Source of the DNA: Crystallibacter permensis
GTDB taxonomy: Bacteria; Actinomycetota; Actinomycetes; Actinomycetales; Micrococcaceae
Direction of reading: 5' to 3'
NCBI RefSeq assembly: GCF_025960875.1
Contig: NZ_JAODLR010000014.1
Location: 54,432 to 118,431, forward strand
Length of the DNA: 64,000 nt
Made by a program: the position numbers and the translations under genes. Shown here one piece after another: positions 1-11,033 of this stretch. The notes beneath the pieces are model-generated. The model was not told where the DNA came from, ran no database searches, and saw only the letters and a program-made list of their open reading frames with translations. Within the stretch, counting starts at the first letter, position 1, and every line of letters begins with the position of its first letter.

Positions 1-423
1 CTGCAGAAATGGGAAAACATGCAGGTCAAAGCCACATTGACACCCAGTTCTGACCACGTAAGCTTTTAGCTCAATGGGTCGTTTAGAGATAAGCCGATGA
101 CCCAGGCCGGGCTCCGGGCCAGAACAATGCACGCCAGCGGCAGAGTGAAGATTCTGCCCGGCGGCTGGATGCCCGGTGCTTCCAACGGGTAGGTTTGCGC
201 GTCAGTAGAAAACAGGTTCCGTCCGCTTCGCGGATCCGGTCCCTGGCCCGAAGGCGCGCGAACCTACCCTCTTCCATGCTGGCCCGTCGCCCTGCGCGGC
301 TGGAGCAAGGAACGATGACATATAAACGATGACATATACTGGACCGTTGGCGTTCGGCCCGGTCCCGCGGACATGCCCGCGCCATAATATGCGGCAACAG
401 TAGCGAGATTGAAAGGCAGCTGA
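1..423. other. Left edge without a convincing gene; tandem repeat
   Basis: I see no gene that can be supported here. A short frame is open from base 1 to a TAG at 67-69 and could be the tail of a gene outside the window, but it cannot be judged. The stretch holds a perfect 14-bp tandem duplication (aacgatgacatata) at 311-338 and A/T-rich -10-like hexamers such as TATACT at 335-340, so it probably carries the promoter of the mannosyltransferase gene that starts at 424. Confidence 0.5.
311..338. repeat. Perfect 14-bp tandem duplication upstream of ppm1
   Basis: The unit aacgatgacatata occurs twice head to tail (311-324 and 325-338) with no mismatch, followed by ctgg. It duplicates an A/T-rich TATA-like stretch about 90 bp before the mannosyltransferase start, so copy number could alter promoter spacing. 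That role is inference. Confidence 0.9.
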
Positions 424-1152
424 GTGCGGGTCCTGACCATCATTCCGACGTACAACGAGATTGAGTCCCTGCCTCGGACCCTGGACCGGCTCCGGGCCGT
501 AGCGCCCGACATCGACGTCCTGGTAGTCGACGACAACTCTCCCGATGGCACCGGAGCGGCGGCGGACACCGTTGCTGCCGCAGACAGCGCAGTCCATGTG
601 CTGCACCGGCAGGGTAAGGAAGGACTCGGCGCGGCCTACATCGCCGGATTCCGTTGGGGTCTCGACGCGGGCTACGACGTTCTGGTCGAAATGGATGCCG
701 ACGGTTCCCACCAACCCGAAGAGTTGCAGCGTCTGCTGGATGCTTTGGACCGCGGTGCGGACATGGTCAAAGGCTCACGGTGGATCCGGGGAGGCAAGGT
801 GGTCAACTGGCCGCTGCACCGGAAGCTGCTCTCACTCGGCGGCAGCTTGTACTCGCGGATCCTGCTCGGTGTCCGGGTCAAGGACATTACCGGTGGCTTC
901 AATGCTTTCCGTGCGGAGACACTGAAGAAGATCGATCTCGAGTCGGTCGAATCCGTGGGCTACTGCTTCCAAGTAGACCTAACCTGGAAAACGCTCAAGG
1001 CCGGACTCGATGTACGGGAAGTTCCGATCACTTTTGTAGAACGCGAATTCGGGGACTCGAAGATGAGTGGCGGGATCGTGTTTGAATCGATCATCCTTGT
1101 CACGAAATGGGGACTCCGTTCCCGCTGGCACAAGCTGACCAGCAGAGCTTAA
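424..1152 (+). CDS. ppm1: Polyprenol monophosphomannose synthase (GT2 catalytic domain)
   Basis: A 242-residue cytoplasmic or membrane-associated GT2 glycosyltransferase that should transfer mannose from GDP-mannose to polyprenyl phosphate, the donor for lipoglycan and protein mannosylation. The fold starts with IIPTYNE (residues 6-12). The nucleotide-binding VVDDNSPDG lies at 34-42, the metal-binding DADGSH at 91-96 and a basic KGSRWIRGG segment near 116-124. There is no transmembrane C-terminal domain, and the acyltransferase domain fused to this enzyme in some mycobacteria is absent. The start is GTG; a gaaaggcag stretch precedes it. It converges with rbpA over a strong terminator. Dolichol-phosphate mannosyltransferase is the same family. 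Confidence 0.9.
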   Translation: MRVLTIIPTYNEIESLPRTLDRLRAVAPDIDVLVVDDNSPDGTGAAADTVAAADSAVHVLHRQGKEGLGAAYIAGFRWGLDAGYDVLVEMDADGSHQPEELQRLLDALDRGADMVKGSRWIRGGKVVNWPLHRKLLSLGGSLYSRILLGVRVKDITGGFNAFRAETLKKIDLESVESVGYCFQVDLTWKTLKAGLDVREVPITFVEREFGDSKMSGGIVFESIILVTKWGLRSRWHKLTSRA

Positions 1153-1154
1153 AG

Positions 1155-1192
1155 GCTGAGGGAGGAGACCGTTTCCAGTCTCCTCCCTCAGC
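1155..1192. terminator. Bidirectional terminator between ppm1 and rbpA
   Basis: A perfect 15-bp stem (1155-1169 with 1178-1192, arms gctgagggaggagac and its complement) encloses an 8-nt loop and sits three bases after the ppm1 stop. It lies between convergent genes, so it can serve both. There is no long T run. Confidence 0.8.
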
Positions 1193-1204
1193 TGCGCCTA
1201 TGTT

Positions 1205-1552
1205 CTAGGCGGAGCGGCGTTCGCCGCGGCGTTCACGCAGAATGTTCAACCGGTCCTCGAGAATCTGCTCCAGTTCTTCGACCGAGCGGCGTTCCAGCAA
1301 CATATCCCAGTGGGTCCGGACGGCCTTCTCATTGCTGTCGTCGGGCTTTTCGCCATTGACGAGCAACGCTTCCTTGCCGGTCTTGGAAACCCAGGTCGGG
1401 GGGATCTCAGCCTCGGCGGCAAAGGTAACAAAGACCTGCTCGCCATCCTCGCAACGGTACTCCACCCGTTGACGCGGCGCCGGCTCGACACCGGATTCCG
1501 TCTCCATGCTCTGCGCTCCGAGACGCATACCCCGCAGGCTACGATCGCTCAT
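1205..1552 (-). CDS. rbpA: RNA polymerase-binding protein RbpA
   Basis: A 115-residue actinobacterial transcription factor that binds the RNA polymerase beta subunit and group I/II sigma factors and stabilises the open complex. The protein begins MSDRSLRGMRLGAQSMETE, the conserved N-terminal tail. The core with YRCEDGEQVFVTFAAEAEIP follows, then WVSKTGKEA, and the C-terminal sigma-interaction helix HWDMLLERRSVEELEQILE. A purine-rich GAGGGAGAG ribosome-binding site sits immediately upstream of the ATG. Length and motif order match the family. In related genomes it is commonly next to the polyprenol mannosyltransferase, as here. Confidence 0.96.
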   Translation of the reverse strand: MSDRSLRGMRLGAQSMETESGVEPAPRQRVEYRCEDGEQVFVTFAAEAEIPPTWVSKTGKEALLVNGEKPDDSNEKAVRTHWDMLLERRSVEELEQILEDRLNILRERRGERRSA

Positions 1553-1724
1553 GATCTCTCCCTCTTGTCTTATGGTGGGGCGGTGAAATGCACCGTCCCG
1601 GCATGACCCGCACTACCTTCAACGCTTCCGGACCATCAACTGTTCCCGGTCGGCAGCGGGCATCAGCTTCGCGGCAAACAACCAATTGTAGTCCGGAATG
1701 GCCACATGGGTAAAGGCGAACATT

Positions 1725-2681
1725 TCACAACAGGCCTCGTGTCGGACTCGCTGCGTCTTCGCCCGGACCGCCGTCGGCACCATCAGGGCTTGCCCCGTCC
1801 GGCGTCGCCGCCCCCAAGACGCTGCCGATACCCTTGAGCGCCTCGCCGACTTCGCTGGGGATGATCCACAACTTGTTGGAGGATCCGTCCGCAAGTTTGG
1901 GCAACGTCTGAAGGTACTGGTACGCGAGCAGTTTCTGGGTCGGATTGCCTTTGTGTATGGCGTCGAAGACTTTCTGGATCGCCTGGGATTCACCGTCGGC
2001 ACGGAGAATGGCTGCTTTGGCATCGCCCTCAGCTTTGAGGATGGCCGCCTGGCGTTCACCTTCAGCGGTGAGGATCTGCGACTGCTTGACGCCTTCAGCT
2101 GTCAGGATTGCAGCCCGACGGTCCCGGTCTGCACGCATCTGCTTTTCCATGGAATCCTGGATGGAGTGAGGAGGATCGATCGCCTTGAGCTCCACGCGAG
2201 AAACGCGGATGCCCCATCGGCCGGTAGCCTCATCCAACACACCGCGCAGCTGGCCGTTGATTTGGTCCCGGGAAGTTAGCGCCTCTTCGAGGTTCAGCCC
2301 GCCCACGACGTTTCGCAGCGTGGTGGTGGTTAGCTGTTCGACGGCTTGGATGTAGTTGGCAATCTCGTACGTCGCGGCACGCGGGTCGGTCACTTGGAAA
2401 TAGATGACCGTATCAATGGAGACAACGAGGTTGTCTTCGGTAATAACGGGCTGCGGCGGAAACGACACGACCTGTTCGCGCAGGTCCAGCAGGGGCAGGA
2501 GCCGGTCAACGAACGGGATCAGGATGGTCAGTCCGGGGTTGAGCGTGCGCTGGTATTTGCCCAAACGTTCGACTACGCCGGCGCGCGCCTGCGGAATGAT
2601 CCGGACGGCGCGGACCAACACAATGAACACGAAAATAATCAGGACCAGCAGCACTATCCAAATGCCGATATTGCTATCCAT
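1725..2681 (-). CDS. SPFH/Band 7 membrane protein (stomatin/QmcA-like)
   Basis: A 318-residue stomatin/prohibitin-type protein. One N-terminal membrane helix (about residues 6-26) is followed by an SPFH domain (about 30-190) with the conserved ARAGVVERLGKY and LNPGLTILIPFVD segments. A coiled coil then carries four AAIL-x-AEG-like repeats (about 187-232). The C-terminal tail is low-complexity and Gly/Asp/Pro-rich. Such proteins form oligomeric rings on membranes and organise microdomains. The nfeD gene lies 97 bp upstream on the same strand, the classic NfeD-SPFH pairing, so the two are likely co-transcribed. The exact cargo cannot be told from sequence. Confidence 0.92.
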   Translation of the reverse strand: MDSNIGIWIVLLVLIIFVFIVLVRAVRIIPQARAGVVERLGKYQRTLNPGLTILIPFVDRLLPLLDLREQVVSFPPQPVITEDNLVVSIDTVIYFQVTDPRAATYEIANYIQAVEQLTTTTLRNVVGGLNLEEALTSRDQINGQLRGVLDEATGRWGIRVSRVELKAIDPPHSIQDSMEKQMRADRDRRAAILTAEGVKQSQILTAEGERQAAILKAEGDAKAAILRADGESQAIQKVFDAIHKGNPTQKLLAYQYLQTLPKLADGSSNKLWIIPSEVGEALKGIGSVLGAATPDGASPDGADGGPGEDAASPTRGLL

Positions 2682-2778
2682 AGCTCCCCTTCAGTTGTTA
2701 TTCGCATCAGCTTGTGGTTCGGATGCTGAGCCATCCGTGAGGCTGAGTGCGTTGATGCGCCCTTGGACCTTCGCCGGT

Positions 2779-3252
2779 TTACTGGGCCGGGTAAGGGCCT
2801 GGCTCCGCGGCAGGGTAGACGACGGCGGTGGCCCCCTCGATCCGGGCCACGGCTACCCGCGCTCCGGCCGGGATTGCCGAACCGTCGCTCGAACGTGCCG
2901 TCCAGGTGTCGCCACCGATCTTGACCATGCCGGAGTGGTCCGTGACGGGTTCCAGCGCCATGGCCGATTCTCCGATCAACCTGTCGACGTTCGTGGCCTG
3001 GTCCCGGGGACCGCGGCGCAGGTGGCGCAGCCCTACGGGACGCACCACGAGAACCATGAGCAGCGCCACCACGCAGAACACGACCACCTGGATCCAGAAT
3101 GGCCAGCCGAGCAGCGCGGTGAATAAGGCGATCAGGGCCCCGAAGGACATCATGATGAAGAATAGGTCGAGCGTCATCATCTCGACGATCGCCAGGACAA
3201 GGAACAGAGCCAGCCATAGGACCCAACTGTTGATGACGAGCCATTCAAGCAT
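2779..3252 (-). CDS. NfeD-like short membrane protein
   Basis: A 157-residue short NfeD protein. Two to three hydrophobic helices occupy about residues 6-75 (WLALFLVLAIVEM and VVVFCVVALLMVLVV). A soluble OB-fold C-terminal domain (about 90-150) follows with the typical GESAMALEPV...GMVKIGGDTWTA pattern. The N-terminal ClpP-like protease of long NfeD proteins is absent. I start it at the ATG of MLEWLVINS (3252), because a GGGGGAAC stretch precedes it; the frame is open 14 codons further upstream. NfeD proteins act with the SPFH protein encoded next, probably in membrane organisation. Confidence 0.87.
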   Translation of the reverse strand: MLEWLVINSWVLWLALFLVLAIVEMMTLDLFFIMMSFGALIALFTALLGWPFWIQVVVFCVVALLMVLVVRPVGLRHLRRGPRDQATNVDRLIGESAMALEPVTDHSGMVKIGGDTWTARSSDGSAIPAGARVAVARIEGATAVVYPAAEPGPYPAQ

Positions 3253-3447
3253 CGGTTCCCCCTGTTGCAGGTAGAGACGCGGGACCACAAACATGCCACA
3301 GAGGACATGTGGTCCACAGCACCATCATGCCCGATTTGCCGGCGATTGTGGCGCTTTCCAGCCCGAACTTCGCTGTAGCGCGGAAACTGTGGCCAACTCG
3401 TGACCACAGCAGGCACAGCACGGGAAATGCGCCTCGTGCCTACGCCG

Positions 3448-4335
3448 CTAGCGGGCGCCCTTTTGGAAAACGCTGAGGGTAAACCGGGCGTCGACCGCCA
3501 GCGGTGTCTCCGGGTCTTGGAGCACAATTGCTCCGTCACGCTGCTCAAGAGCTGCGCCGGCATGGTGGGCGTTCGGGCCCATCATCACCACATTCCGTAT
3601 ATCTTCGCCCTTGAGCTGCATGGGCACCGACAGGGAGTCCGCGGACACCGGTGTGAAGTCCTGTGCCAGGGCAGCAGCAAGCCTGTCAGACTTGTCGTCG
3701 TCGACGGCAAGCAGGGGGAGCCGTGCCCGCAGGGCGTCGAGATGCCCTGGCGCCGGGGTTACCACCAACAGATGGCCCCCGGGTTTGAGGATCCGCGCGT
3801 ATTCTTCGGCGTTGCGCGGGGCGAAAACGTTGATGATCAGATCGACGGCACCACCGGCCAGGGGAAGGGGCCGCCAGAGGTCCCACACCAGGCACAGCGC
3901 CCGCGGAACCGAACGCGCTGCGCGGCGCAGGGCAAACTTGGACAGATCCAGCGCCACCGCCCTGGCTGCAGGCACGGCCCCAAGGGCGGCAGCCAGATAA
4001 TGGCCGGTGCCGGCCCCGGCATCGACGATGACTGGCCGTTCGACGCCTTCCAGCAGTGCCGAAACGGTTCCGGCGACCTGCTGGAGCAACGGGTCATAAT
4101 GTCCGTCGTCCAGGAAGGCGGATCTGGCCGCAACCATGTCTGCAGTGTCCGGGATGAAAGACGTACCGCGCCCAGTCAGCAAGTTAACGTAGCCCTGTTT
4201 GGCGCCGTCGAAACGATGGCCTGCGGCACAGCTGATCCCACCCGCAACCGAATCCTCGTTGGGCCGCATGTCCTCCGCGCACACCGGGCACAGCAGGAGG
4301 TCGACCGATTCCAAGGGCACGCTGAGTGAAGGCAT
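3448..4335 (-). CDS. RlmA-like 23S rRNA (guanine-N1) methyltransferase
   Basis: A 295-residue SAM-dependent methyltransferase with an N-terminal zinc-binding motif (C16, C19, C36, H40) and the glycine-rich SAM motif VDAGAGTGHYL at 104-114. This arrangement is that of RlmA(I)/RlmA(II), which methylate G745 or G748 of 23S rRNA; the TlrB resistance methyltransferases belong to the same family. The product is cytoplasmic. It is monocistronic and diverges from the S9 peptidase gene. Which guanine it modifies, and whether it affects macrolide sensitivity, cannot be decided from sequence. Confidence 0.82.
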   Translation of the reverse strand: MPSLSVPLESVDLLLCPVCAEDMRPNEDSVAGGISCAAGHRFDGAKQGYVNLLTGRGTSFIPDTADMVAARSAFLDDGHYDPLLQQVAGTVSALLEGVERPVIVDAGAGTGHYLAAALGAVPAARAVALDLSKFALRRAARSVPRALCLVWDLWRPLPLAGGAVDLIINVFAPRNAEEYARILKPGGHLLVVTPAPGHLDALRARLPLLAVDDDKSDRLAAALAQDFTPVSADSLSVPMQLKGEDIRNVVMMGPNAHHAGAALEQRDGAIVLQDPETPLAVDARFTLSVFQKGAR

Positions 4336-4420
4336 AAACCGATCCTAGCGAGACGACGGCCGCCGGCGTTACCGAAAGGTGACTCGCCCAAGCGACCGGC
4401 CTGAGACTAAGCTCACAAAG

Positions 4421-6505
4421 ATGAAGTCTGAAGAGATCGTTTTACTTAATTCCGTTTCCGCGCCGTCCGTCCATCCCGAGGGGAACCTCGCCGTGGTGTC
4501 CGTTACCCGCCCGGACTTCGCTGCCGACGCTTACGTCGGACAGTTGTGGGAGATACCGCTGGACGACGACGGCGGTGCACCGCGGCGCCTGACCCGCGGT
4601 TTCCGTGATACCGCCCCGAAATACGCGCCCGACGGCGGCGCCTTGGCTTTCCTGCGCGCTGCACCTGGGGAAGCGCCCCAGCTTTTCGCCGTCGAGAGCA
4701 GCGGAGGGGAACCGGTCCAGTTGACTGACCGGAAGCTCGGGGTCTCCGGCTTTGCGTGGTCGCCCGATTCGGCGAGTCTGGTCTTTGCCGCACCGGTACC
4801 GGAAGAAGGACGTTACGGCACCGTGGAGGGACTTGGCGCCGACGCCGAGGACGCCCGGCTGATCACGGGCTATAAGTTCCGCCTGAACGGAGCCGGCTAC
4901 ACGAACGACAAACGCGCCCAGCTCTTCCGCCTGGATGCGCCCGATCTGCAGGCCGAACCACCGATAACCCCGACAGGCCGGGCGAAGAAGCAGGCTGAAG
5001 ATGAGGGCCGCAAGTTCCAGCCGGTGCCGGAACCGGTCCAGCTGACCCACGGCACGGCGGACCACCAGTCGCCGCATTTCTCAGCGGACGGCGGCCGCAT
5101 CTACTTCAGCGCCGCCCTGCATACAGAGGCCGACAGCGATTTGGTCTCGGACATCTACTCCATCGACACGGACGGTCTGGATCTGCGCAAGCACACGAAC
5201 CTGCAGGACCAGCCGACGGCGCGGGTTACCGCAGACCTGCCGGCGCCCAGCCCCGACGGCCGCTGGCTGTTCTTCCTCGGCAGCGAACTCGGCGAAAGCG
5301 GCATGGACTTCGTGGCACGAAACACCGGCCTCTATGTGGCGCCCGCGGATACCAGTGCTCCGGCCCGCAGGCTGACCGACGCCGAGACGATGGACCTGAG
5401 CGCTACCGGCGGCGAGCTGGTCGCGGTGGCGGATGACGCCGTCGTCGTTATGAACAGCACGCGCGGATCTGTGGAACTGCTGCGTCTGAACGCCGCTGGA
5501 GAGTTGCAGGTTCTGGTGGAGGGTCAACGCCAGGTGACCGGGGCAGGTGCTGCCGGCGGTGCGCTCGTGGTGAGTTTTACCGATCCCGGCACCGCCGGGG
5601 ACGTGGGCCTCGTGACCGCCGCGGGGCTGCAGGTTCTCACCGATTTTTCGTCCGCCCTGCGTGCCGAGTCGCCGCTGGCCGAACTGCGGGAGGAAACCTT
5701 TACCGCGGCCGATGGGTACCCGGTGCACGGCTGGGTGCTGCTGCCGGAGGGGGAGGGGCCGCATCCGGTACTGCTGAACATTCACGGCGGGCCCTTTGCC
5801 CAATACGGCTGGGGGCTTTTCGACGAGGCCCAGGTCTATGTGGAGGCCGGGTATGCCGTGCTGATGTGCAATCCGCGTGGTGCTGCCGGCTACGGGCAGG
5901 CGCACGGCCGGGCGATCAAGGAGGCCATGGGAACCGTGGACCTGGTGGACGTGCTCGCGTTCCTGGAGGGGGCGCAGGCGAAGTATCCGCAGCTGGACCG
6001 CGACCGGATGGGCGTGATGGGCGGTTCCTACGGCGGCTACCTCACCGCCTGGACGATCTCCCAGGACCACCGTTTCGCGGCCGCGATCATTGAGCGCGGC
6101 TATCTGGATCCGCCATCGTTCGTGGGATCCAGCGACATCGGCTGGTTCTTCTCCGGCGAATATACGGGGACCGATGAGGAGTGCATCCGCAGCCAGAACC
6201 CGTTTGCCCAGATCGGCAACGTTCAGACGCCGTCGCTCATCATCCACTCGGAAGAAGACCTGCGGTGCCCGCTCGAGCAGGCCCAGCGGTACTACGTAGC
6301 GCTCAAACAGCGCGGTGTGCCGGCCCAGCTGCTGATTTTCCCGGGGGAGAACCACGAGCTTTCGCGCACCGGGACGCCCTGGCACCGCAAGCAGCGGTTC
6401 GGCGAGATCCTGCGCTGGTGGGCCACCTACCTGCCCACCGCCCGCAACCGGCTTGGGCAGCCCGAGTCCCGCGAAGCCGCGGAACTGGAGCCCGCCGCCG
6501 GCTAA
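4421..6505 (+). CDS. S9 family prolyl-oligopeptidase-type peptidase
   Basis: A 694-residue serine peptidase of clan SC. The N-terminal half (to about 430) has the blade-like repeats of a beta-propeller with DPP/WD40-like PDG and SPDS turns. The C-terminal alpha/beta-hydrolase has the nucleophile in GGSYGGY (Ser536), an acidic residue near Asp613 (EEDLRCP) and the catalytic histidine in GENHE (His645). No signal peptide is seen, so it is probably cytosolic and acts on short peptides. I take the ATG at 4421 because homologues begin close to KSEEIVLL; an in-frame ATG at 4379 would add 14 residues. Its stop lies two bases from that of the convergent deformylase gene. Confidence 0.9.
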   Translation: MKSEEIVLLNSVSAPSVHPEGNLAVVSVTRPDFAADAYVGQLWEIPLDDDGGAPRRLTRGFRDTAPKYAPDGGALAFLRAAPGEAPQLFAVESSGGEPVQLTDRKLGVSGFAWSPDSASLVFAAPVPEEGRYGTVEGLGADAEDARLITGYKFRLNGAGYTNDKRAQLFRLDAPDLQAEPPITPTGRAKKQAEDEGRKFQPVPEPVQLTHGTADHQSPHFSADGGRIYFSAALHTEADSDLVSDIYSIDTDGLDLRKHTNLQDQPTARVTADLPAPSPDGRWLFFLGSELGESGMDFVARNTGLYVAPADTSAPARRLTDAETMDLSATGGELVAVADDAVVVMNSTRGSVELLRLNAAGELQVLVEGQRQVTGAGAAGGALVVSFTDPGTAGDVGLVTAAGLQVLTDFSSALRAESPLAELREETFTAADGYPVHGWVLLPEGEGPHPVLLNIHGGPFAQYGWGLFDEAQVYVEAGYAVLMCNPRGAAGYGQAHGRAIKEAMGTVDLVDVLAFLEGAQAKYPQLDRDRMGVMGGSYGGYLTAWTISQDHRFAAAIIERGYLDPPSFVGSSDIGWFFSGEYTGTDEECIRSQNPFAQIGNVQTPSLIIHSEEDLRCPLEQAQRYYVALKQRGVPAQLLIFPGENHELSRTGTPWHRKQRFGEILRWWATYLPTARNRLGQPESREAAELEPAAG

Positions 6506-6507
6506 GT

Positions 6508-7140
6508 TCAGAAGTCCAGTTCCGCGCGGGCGCGCTCGATGGTCGGCTGTGCCCAGCGGCTGCTGTATTCCGCGCTGGTGCACAGCGAGCGCGTGATGGC
6601 CTTGTCGATGTAGACCACGCCGTCAAGGTGGTCTGTTTCGTGCTGCACAATGCGTGCCTGCCAGCCGGTGAACTCTTCGGTCCTGACCGTTCCGTCCGCG
6701 CGGAGATATTCGAACTCCACTATCCGGTGACGCTCCACGACGGCCTGGTAGCCTGCGAAGGACAAACAACCTTCAAAGAACGACGCCGTGTGCTCGCCGA
6801 TGGCGCGGACGTGCGGATTGATCGCGGCAAAGTACGGCAGCGGTTGCCGTTCGCGTGCGCCGGCTATCTCGGGCCCCACGGTGGCGGGATCTTCCAATAC
6901 CGCCAGGCGCAAGGGGATGCCGATCTGCGGCGCCGCGAGACCGACGCCCGGTGCGGCATGCATGGTCCGGCGCATCAGCTCCAGCAGGGCGTGGAGCTCG
7001 GCGTCCTCGATCTGGCCGTCATAGGGAACCGCAGCCTGCCTCAGGACCGGGTGTCCCAGCTGGACAATCTGGGGCAGCTGCTCCCGCTCCAGCACTGCTG
7101 CCACTGCTGCGCGGATGTCTGCTGCCTTCAGTGCTGACAC
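6508..7140 (-). CDS. def: Peptide deformylase
   Basis: A metalloenzyme that removes the N-formyl group from nascent proteins. All three signature motifs are present: GVGLAAPQIG (motif 1), EGCLSF with the metal-ligand cysteine (motif 2) and QHETDHLDG with the two histidines and catalytic glutamate (motif 3). I choose the GTG at 7140 (210 residues) because a GGAG lies 10 nt upstream. The frame stays open to an ATG at 7257, which would add a proline-rich 39-residue extension. The longer N-terminus before GHPVLR (about 30 residues) is usual for the Arthrobacter type. It converges tightly with the S9 peptidase gene. Confidence 0.94.
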   Translation of the reverse strand: MSALKAADIRAAVAAVLEREQLPQIVQLGHPVLRQAAVPYDGQIEDAELHALLELMRRTMHAAPGVGLAAPQIGIPLRLAVLEDPATVGPEIAGARERQPLPYFAAINPHVRAIGEHTASFFEGCLSFAGYQAVVERHRIVEFEYLRADGTVRTEEFTGWQARIVQHETDHLDGVVYIDKAITRSLCTSAEYSSRWAQPTIERARAELDF

Positions 7141-7275
7141 GATTCGGTTTCTCCATCCGTTCCGGTAATGTCCGTCAGCCTCGATCCTATCCACGGCCCA
7201 GGCGATCGGCGGCCTGGGCGGAGGCTGCCGGTGCGGTGCCTGCGCCGCGTTGCTCACGAACTGATGGAACAGAGC

Positions 7276-7839
7276 TCACGCCTTGCTGGAACAGTGGTAC
7301 TGGTAACGGGCTTCCAACACACCCTGGGGATCGGCGGCGGCGACTTCCACGGTCAGCGATCCCGTTTCGGCCCGGTCCACGGTGATGGCAATGGTCGCCT
7401 CAGAGTGATCCGGGTCCTCCTGGCAGCGGACCGGTTGCAAGGATGCAGGTACGGACAGGCTGTCCCCGGGGCTGAGCCGTGTTCCGCCGGCCCTGTCCGG
7501 CACCCAGTCCGTACCACCGCTGAAGCGCGGTGAGTACAGAGTCACGGCAAGCACAAGCACGGTAGCCTCGGACTTATTCGCCACTGTCAGCAGCACAACG
7601 TCGTCGTCGTTGTTGCTGCCGTCCGTGGCCCCGACAGACGCGCTCAGCTGCTCGACGGTGGCCGGCAGCCCGTCCTGCTGCGCGGATTGCCCGCCGGACA
7701 GGTCCGGGGACGCGGCATCGCGAGGGGATTCCGGATTCCCGGAACCGCAGGATGCCAGCGAAAAAGCCGCCAGCAGAAGCAGCAGGAATCCCTGCCATCT
7801 CCTGGCCTGTAACGGCAGGAGCTGCCGGCCGGTCCACAT
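7276..7839 (-). CDS. Putative lipoprotein of unknown function
   Basis: A 187-residue secreted lipoprotein. The N-terminus has charged residues, a leucine run (about 18-28) and the lipobox LASC with the lipidated cysteine at about residue 31. A disordered Ser/Pro/Asp/Gln-rich linker follows, then a beta-rich domain with VVLLTVANKSEATVLVLAVTLYSPRF and two cysteines. This resembles an immunoglobulin-like or CARDB-like fold, but I do not recognise a family. The ATG at 7839 is taken because it places the hydrophobic core correctly; an in-frame start at 7914 would add 25 uncharacteristic residues. It ends 135 bp upstream of the peptide deformylase start, on the same strand. Confidence 0.72.
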   Translation of the reverse strand: MWTGRQLLPLQARRWQGFLLLLLAAFSLASCGSGNPESPRDAASPDLSGGQSAQQDGLPATVEQLSASVGATDGSNNDDDVVLLTVANKSEATVLVLAVTLYSPRFSGGTDWVPDRAGGTRLSPGDSLSVPASLQPVRCQEDPDHSEATIAITVDRAETGSLTVEVAAADPQGVLEARYQYHCSSKA

Positions 7840-7988
7840 GCAGCCATCGTAGGGTCCAATCACGACGGCGGCGTCGTCGATTAAGGTAGACAGTGGACCG
7901 TTGAAGCACTGCACGAACCTGGTCAGACCAATTCGGACGACGCCGTCGAAGACAGCAGAGGCGTCTCCGCATGACAGATGGAGACACG

Positions 7989-10376
<2,388 letters not shown>

Positions 10377-10382
10377 TCTCCA

Positions 10383-10420
10383 AGGGCGGCGGCTACTGTG
10401 CTGTGCGGCGTCGCCGCCCT
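10383..10420. terminator. Hairpin just after the UvrA-like gene
   Basis: A 9-bp GC-rich stem, agggcggcg (10383-10391) with cgccgccct (10412-10420), begins seven bases after the stop codon. There is no T tract, so it is a plausible but not certain terminator. Confidence 0.5.
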
Positions 10421-10528
10421 GACGGCAGTTTGGCCGGGGGAGTGGTGGGGCAACGCCCCCTGAATGGCGGCGCTGACATCCCGGATCACCACTACGACAT
10501 GTCCCTCACCTGCTCGCCATCTGAAGAA

Positions 10529-10613
10529 GGCCCCGCAGTAAATTGCTCGGCAGGTCCTGCGATCCAACCGGACCCCAGGACCTGCCGAGTCGAACGACGA
10601 CGACGGCGGGGCC
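10529..10613. repeat. Two-tier inverted repeat
   Basis: An inner perfect 14-bp inverted repeat, ctcggcaggtcctg (10546-10559) with caggacctgccgag (10576-10589), encloses a 16-nt loop. It is nested in an outer 8-bp inverted repeat ggccccgc (10529-10536) with gcggggcc (10606-10613). It lies 110 bp beyond the terminator-like hairpin of the UvrA-like gene, so it is more than a simple terminator. It could be a remnant of a mobile-element end or a structured RNA. Confidence 0.75.
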
Positions 10614-10637
10614 GGGCGGACAGAGGTGCTGTAATAG

Positions 10638-11033
10638 TTATGTCAAGTTGTTCTGGTTGGGGGCTATCTAAGTCAGCAAGCCTGGCGTACGGCCCTCACG
10701 GTGCGGCTGTATTGCAGTAGATTGCCACAAGTGTGCCGGCATCCCCGCAAAAGCCGGCCAAACCAGCATCTTCGAGGTTCATCTGGTTCATGCTCGGACA
10801 ACCACATAAGCAGATGTCCAAAATACCGTTTATGCAAAGTAACGCGATCAATCGTCGTCGTTGATTGGCTGCACGAATCGCACCGTGAATAGCATCAGCA
10901 AAGTTACTGTGCAGCGTTGCCGTCTGACGGAACCAAGTTCTCACCGCATCGCCTGAATGCCACTGAGCAACACTGATATTCCGCCACTCCCAGCCGCTCA
11001 AATAATTCGCCGATAATCTACATTATGTCAAGT
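10638..11033. repeat. Segment bounded by 11-bp direct repeats
   Basis: The sequence ttatgtcaagt occurs at 10638-10648 and again in the same orientation at 11023-11033. It encloses about 374 bp of relatively A/T-rich DNA with no recognised gene. The same motif read on the minus strand is acttgacataa, which includes a consensus-like TTGACA. The arrangement suggests a small non-autonomous insertion or a decayed integrated element, but no transposase or integrase is visible. Confidence 0.5.

Noticed and set aside
5081..6583. 500-codon minus-strand frame over the S9 peptidase gene
   Set aside because: It is antisense to a clear peptidase, rich in Arg/Gly/His, and matches no family; it is a by-product of high G+C.
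10696..11001. 101-aa minus-strand frame with CLCGCPS as a real gene
   Set aside because: No ribosome-binding site, odd composition and no family I recognise; kept only as a note within the repeat-bounded segment.
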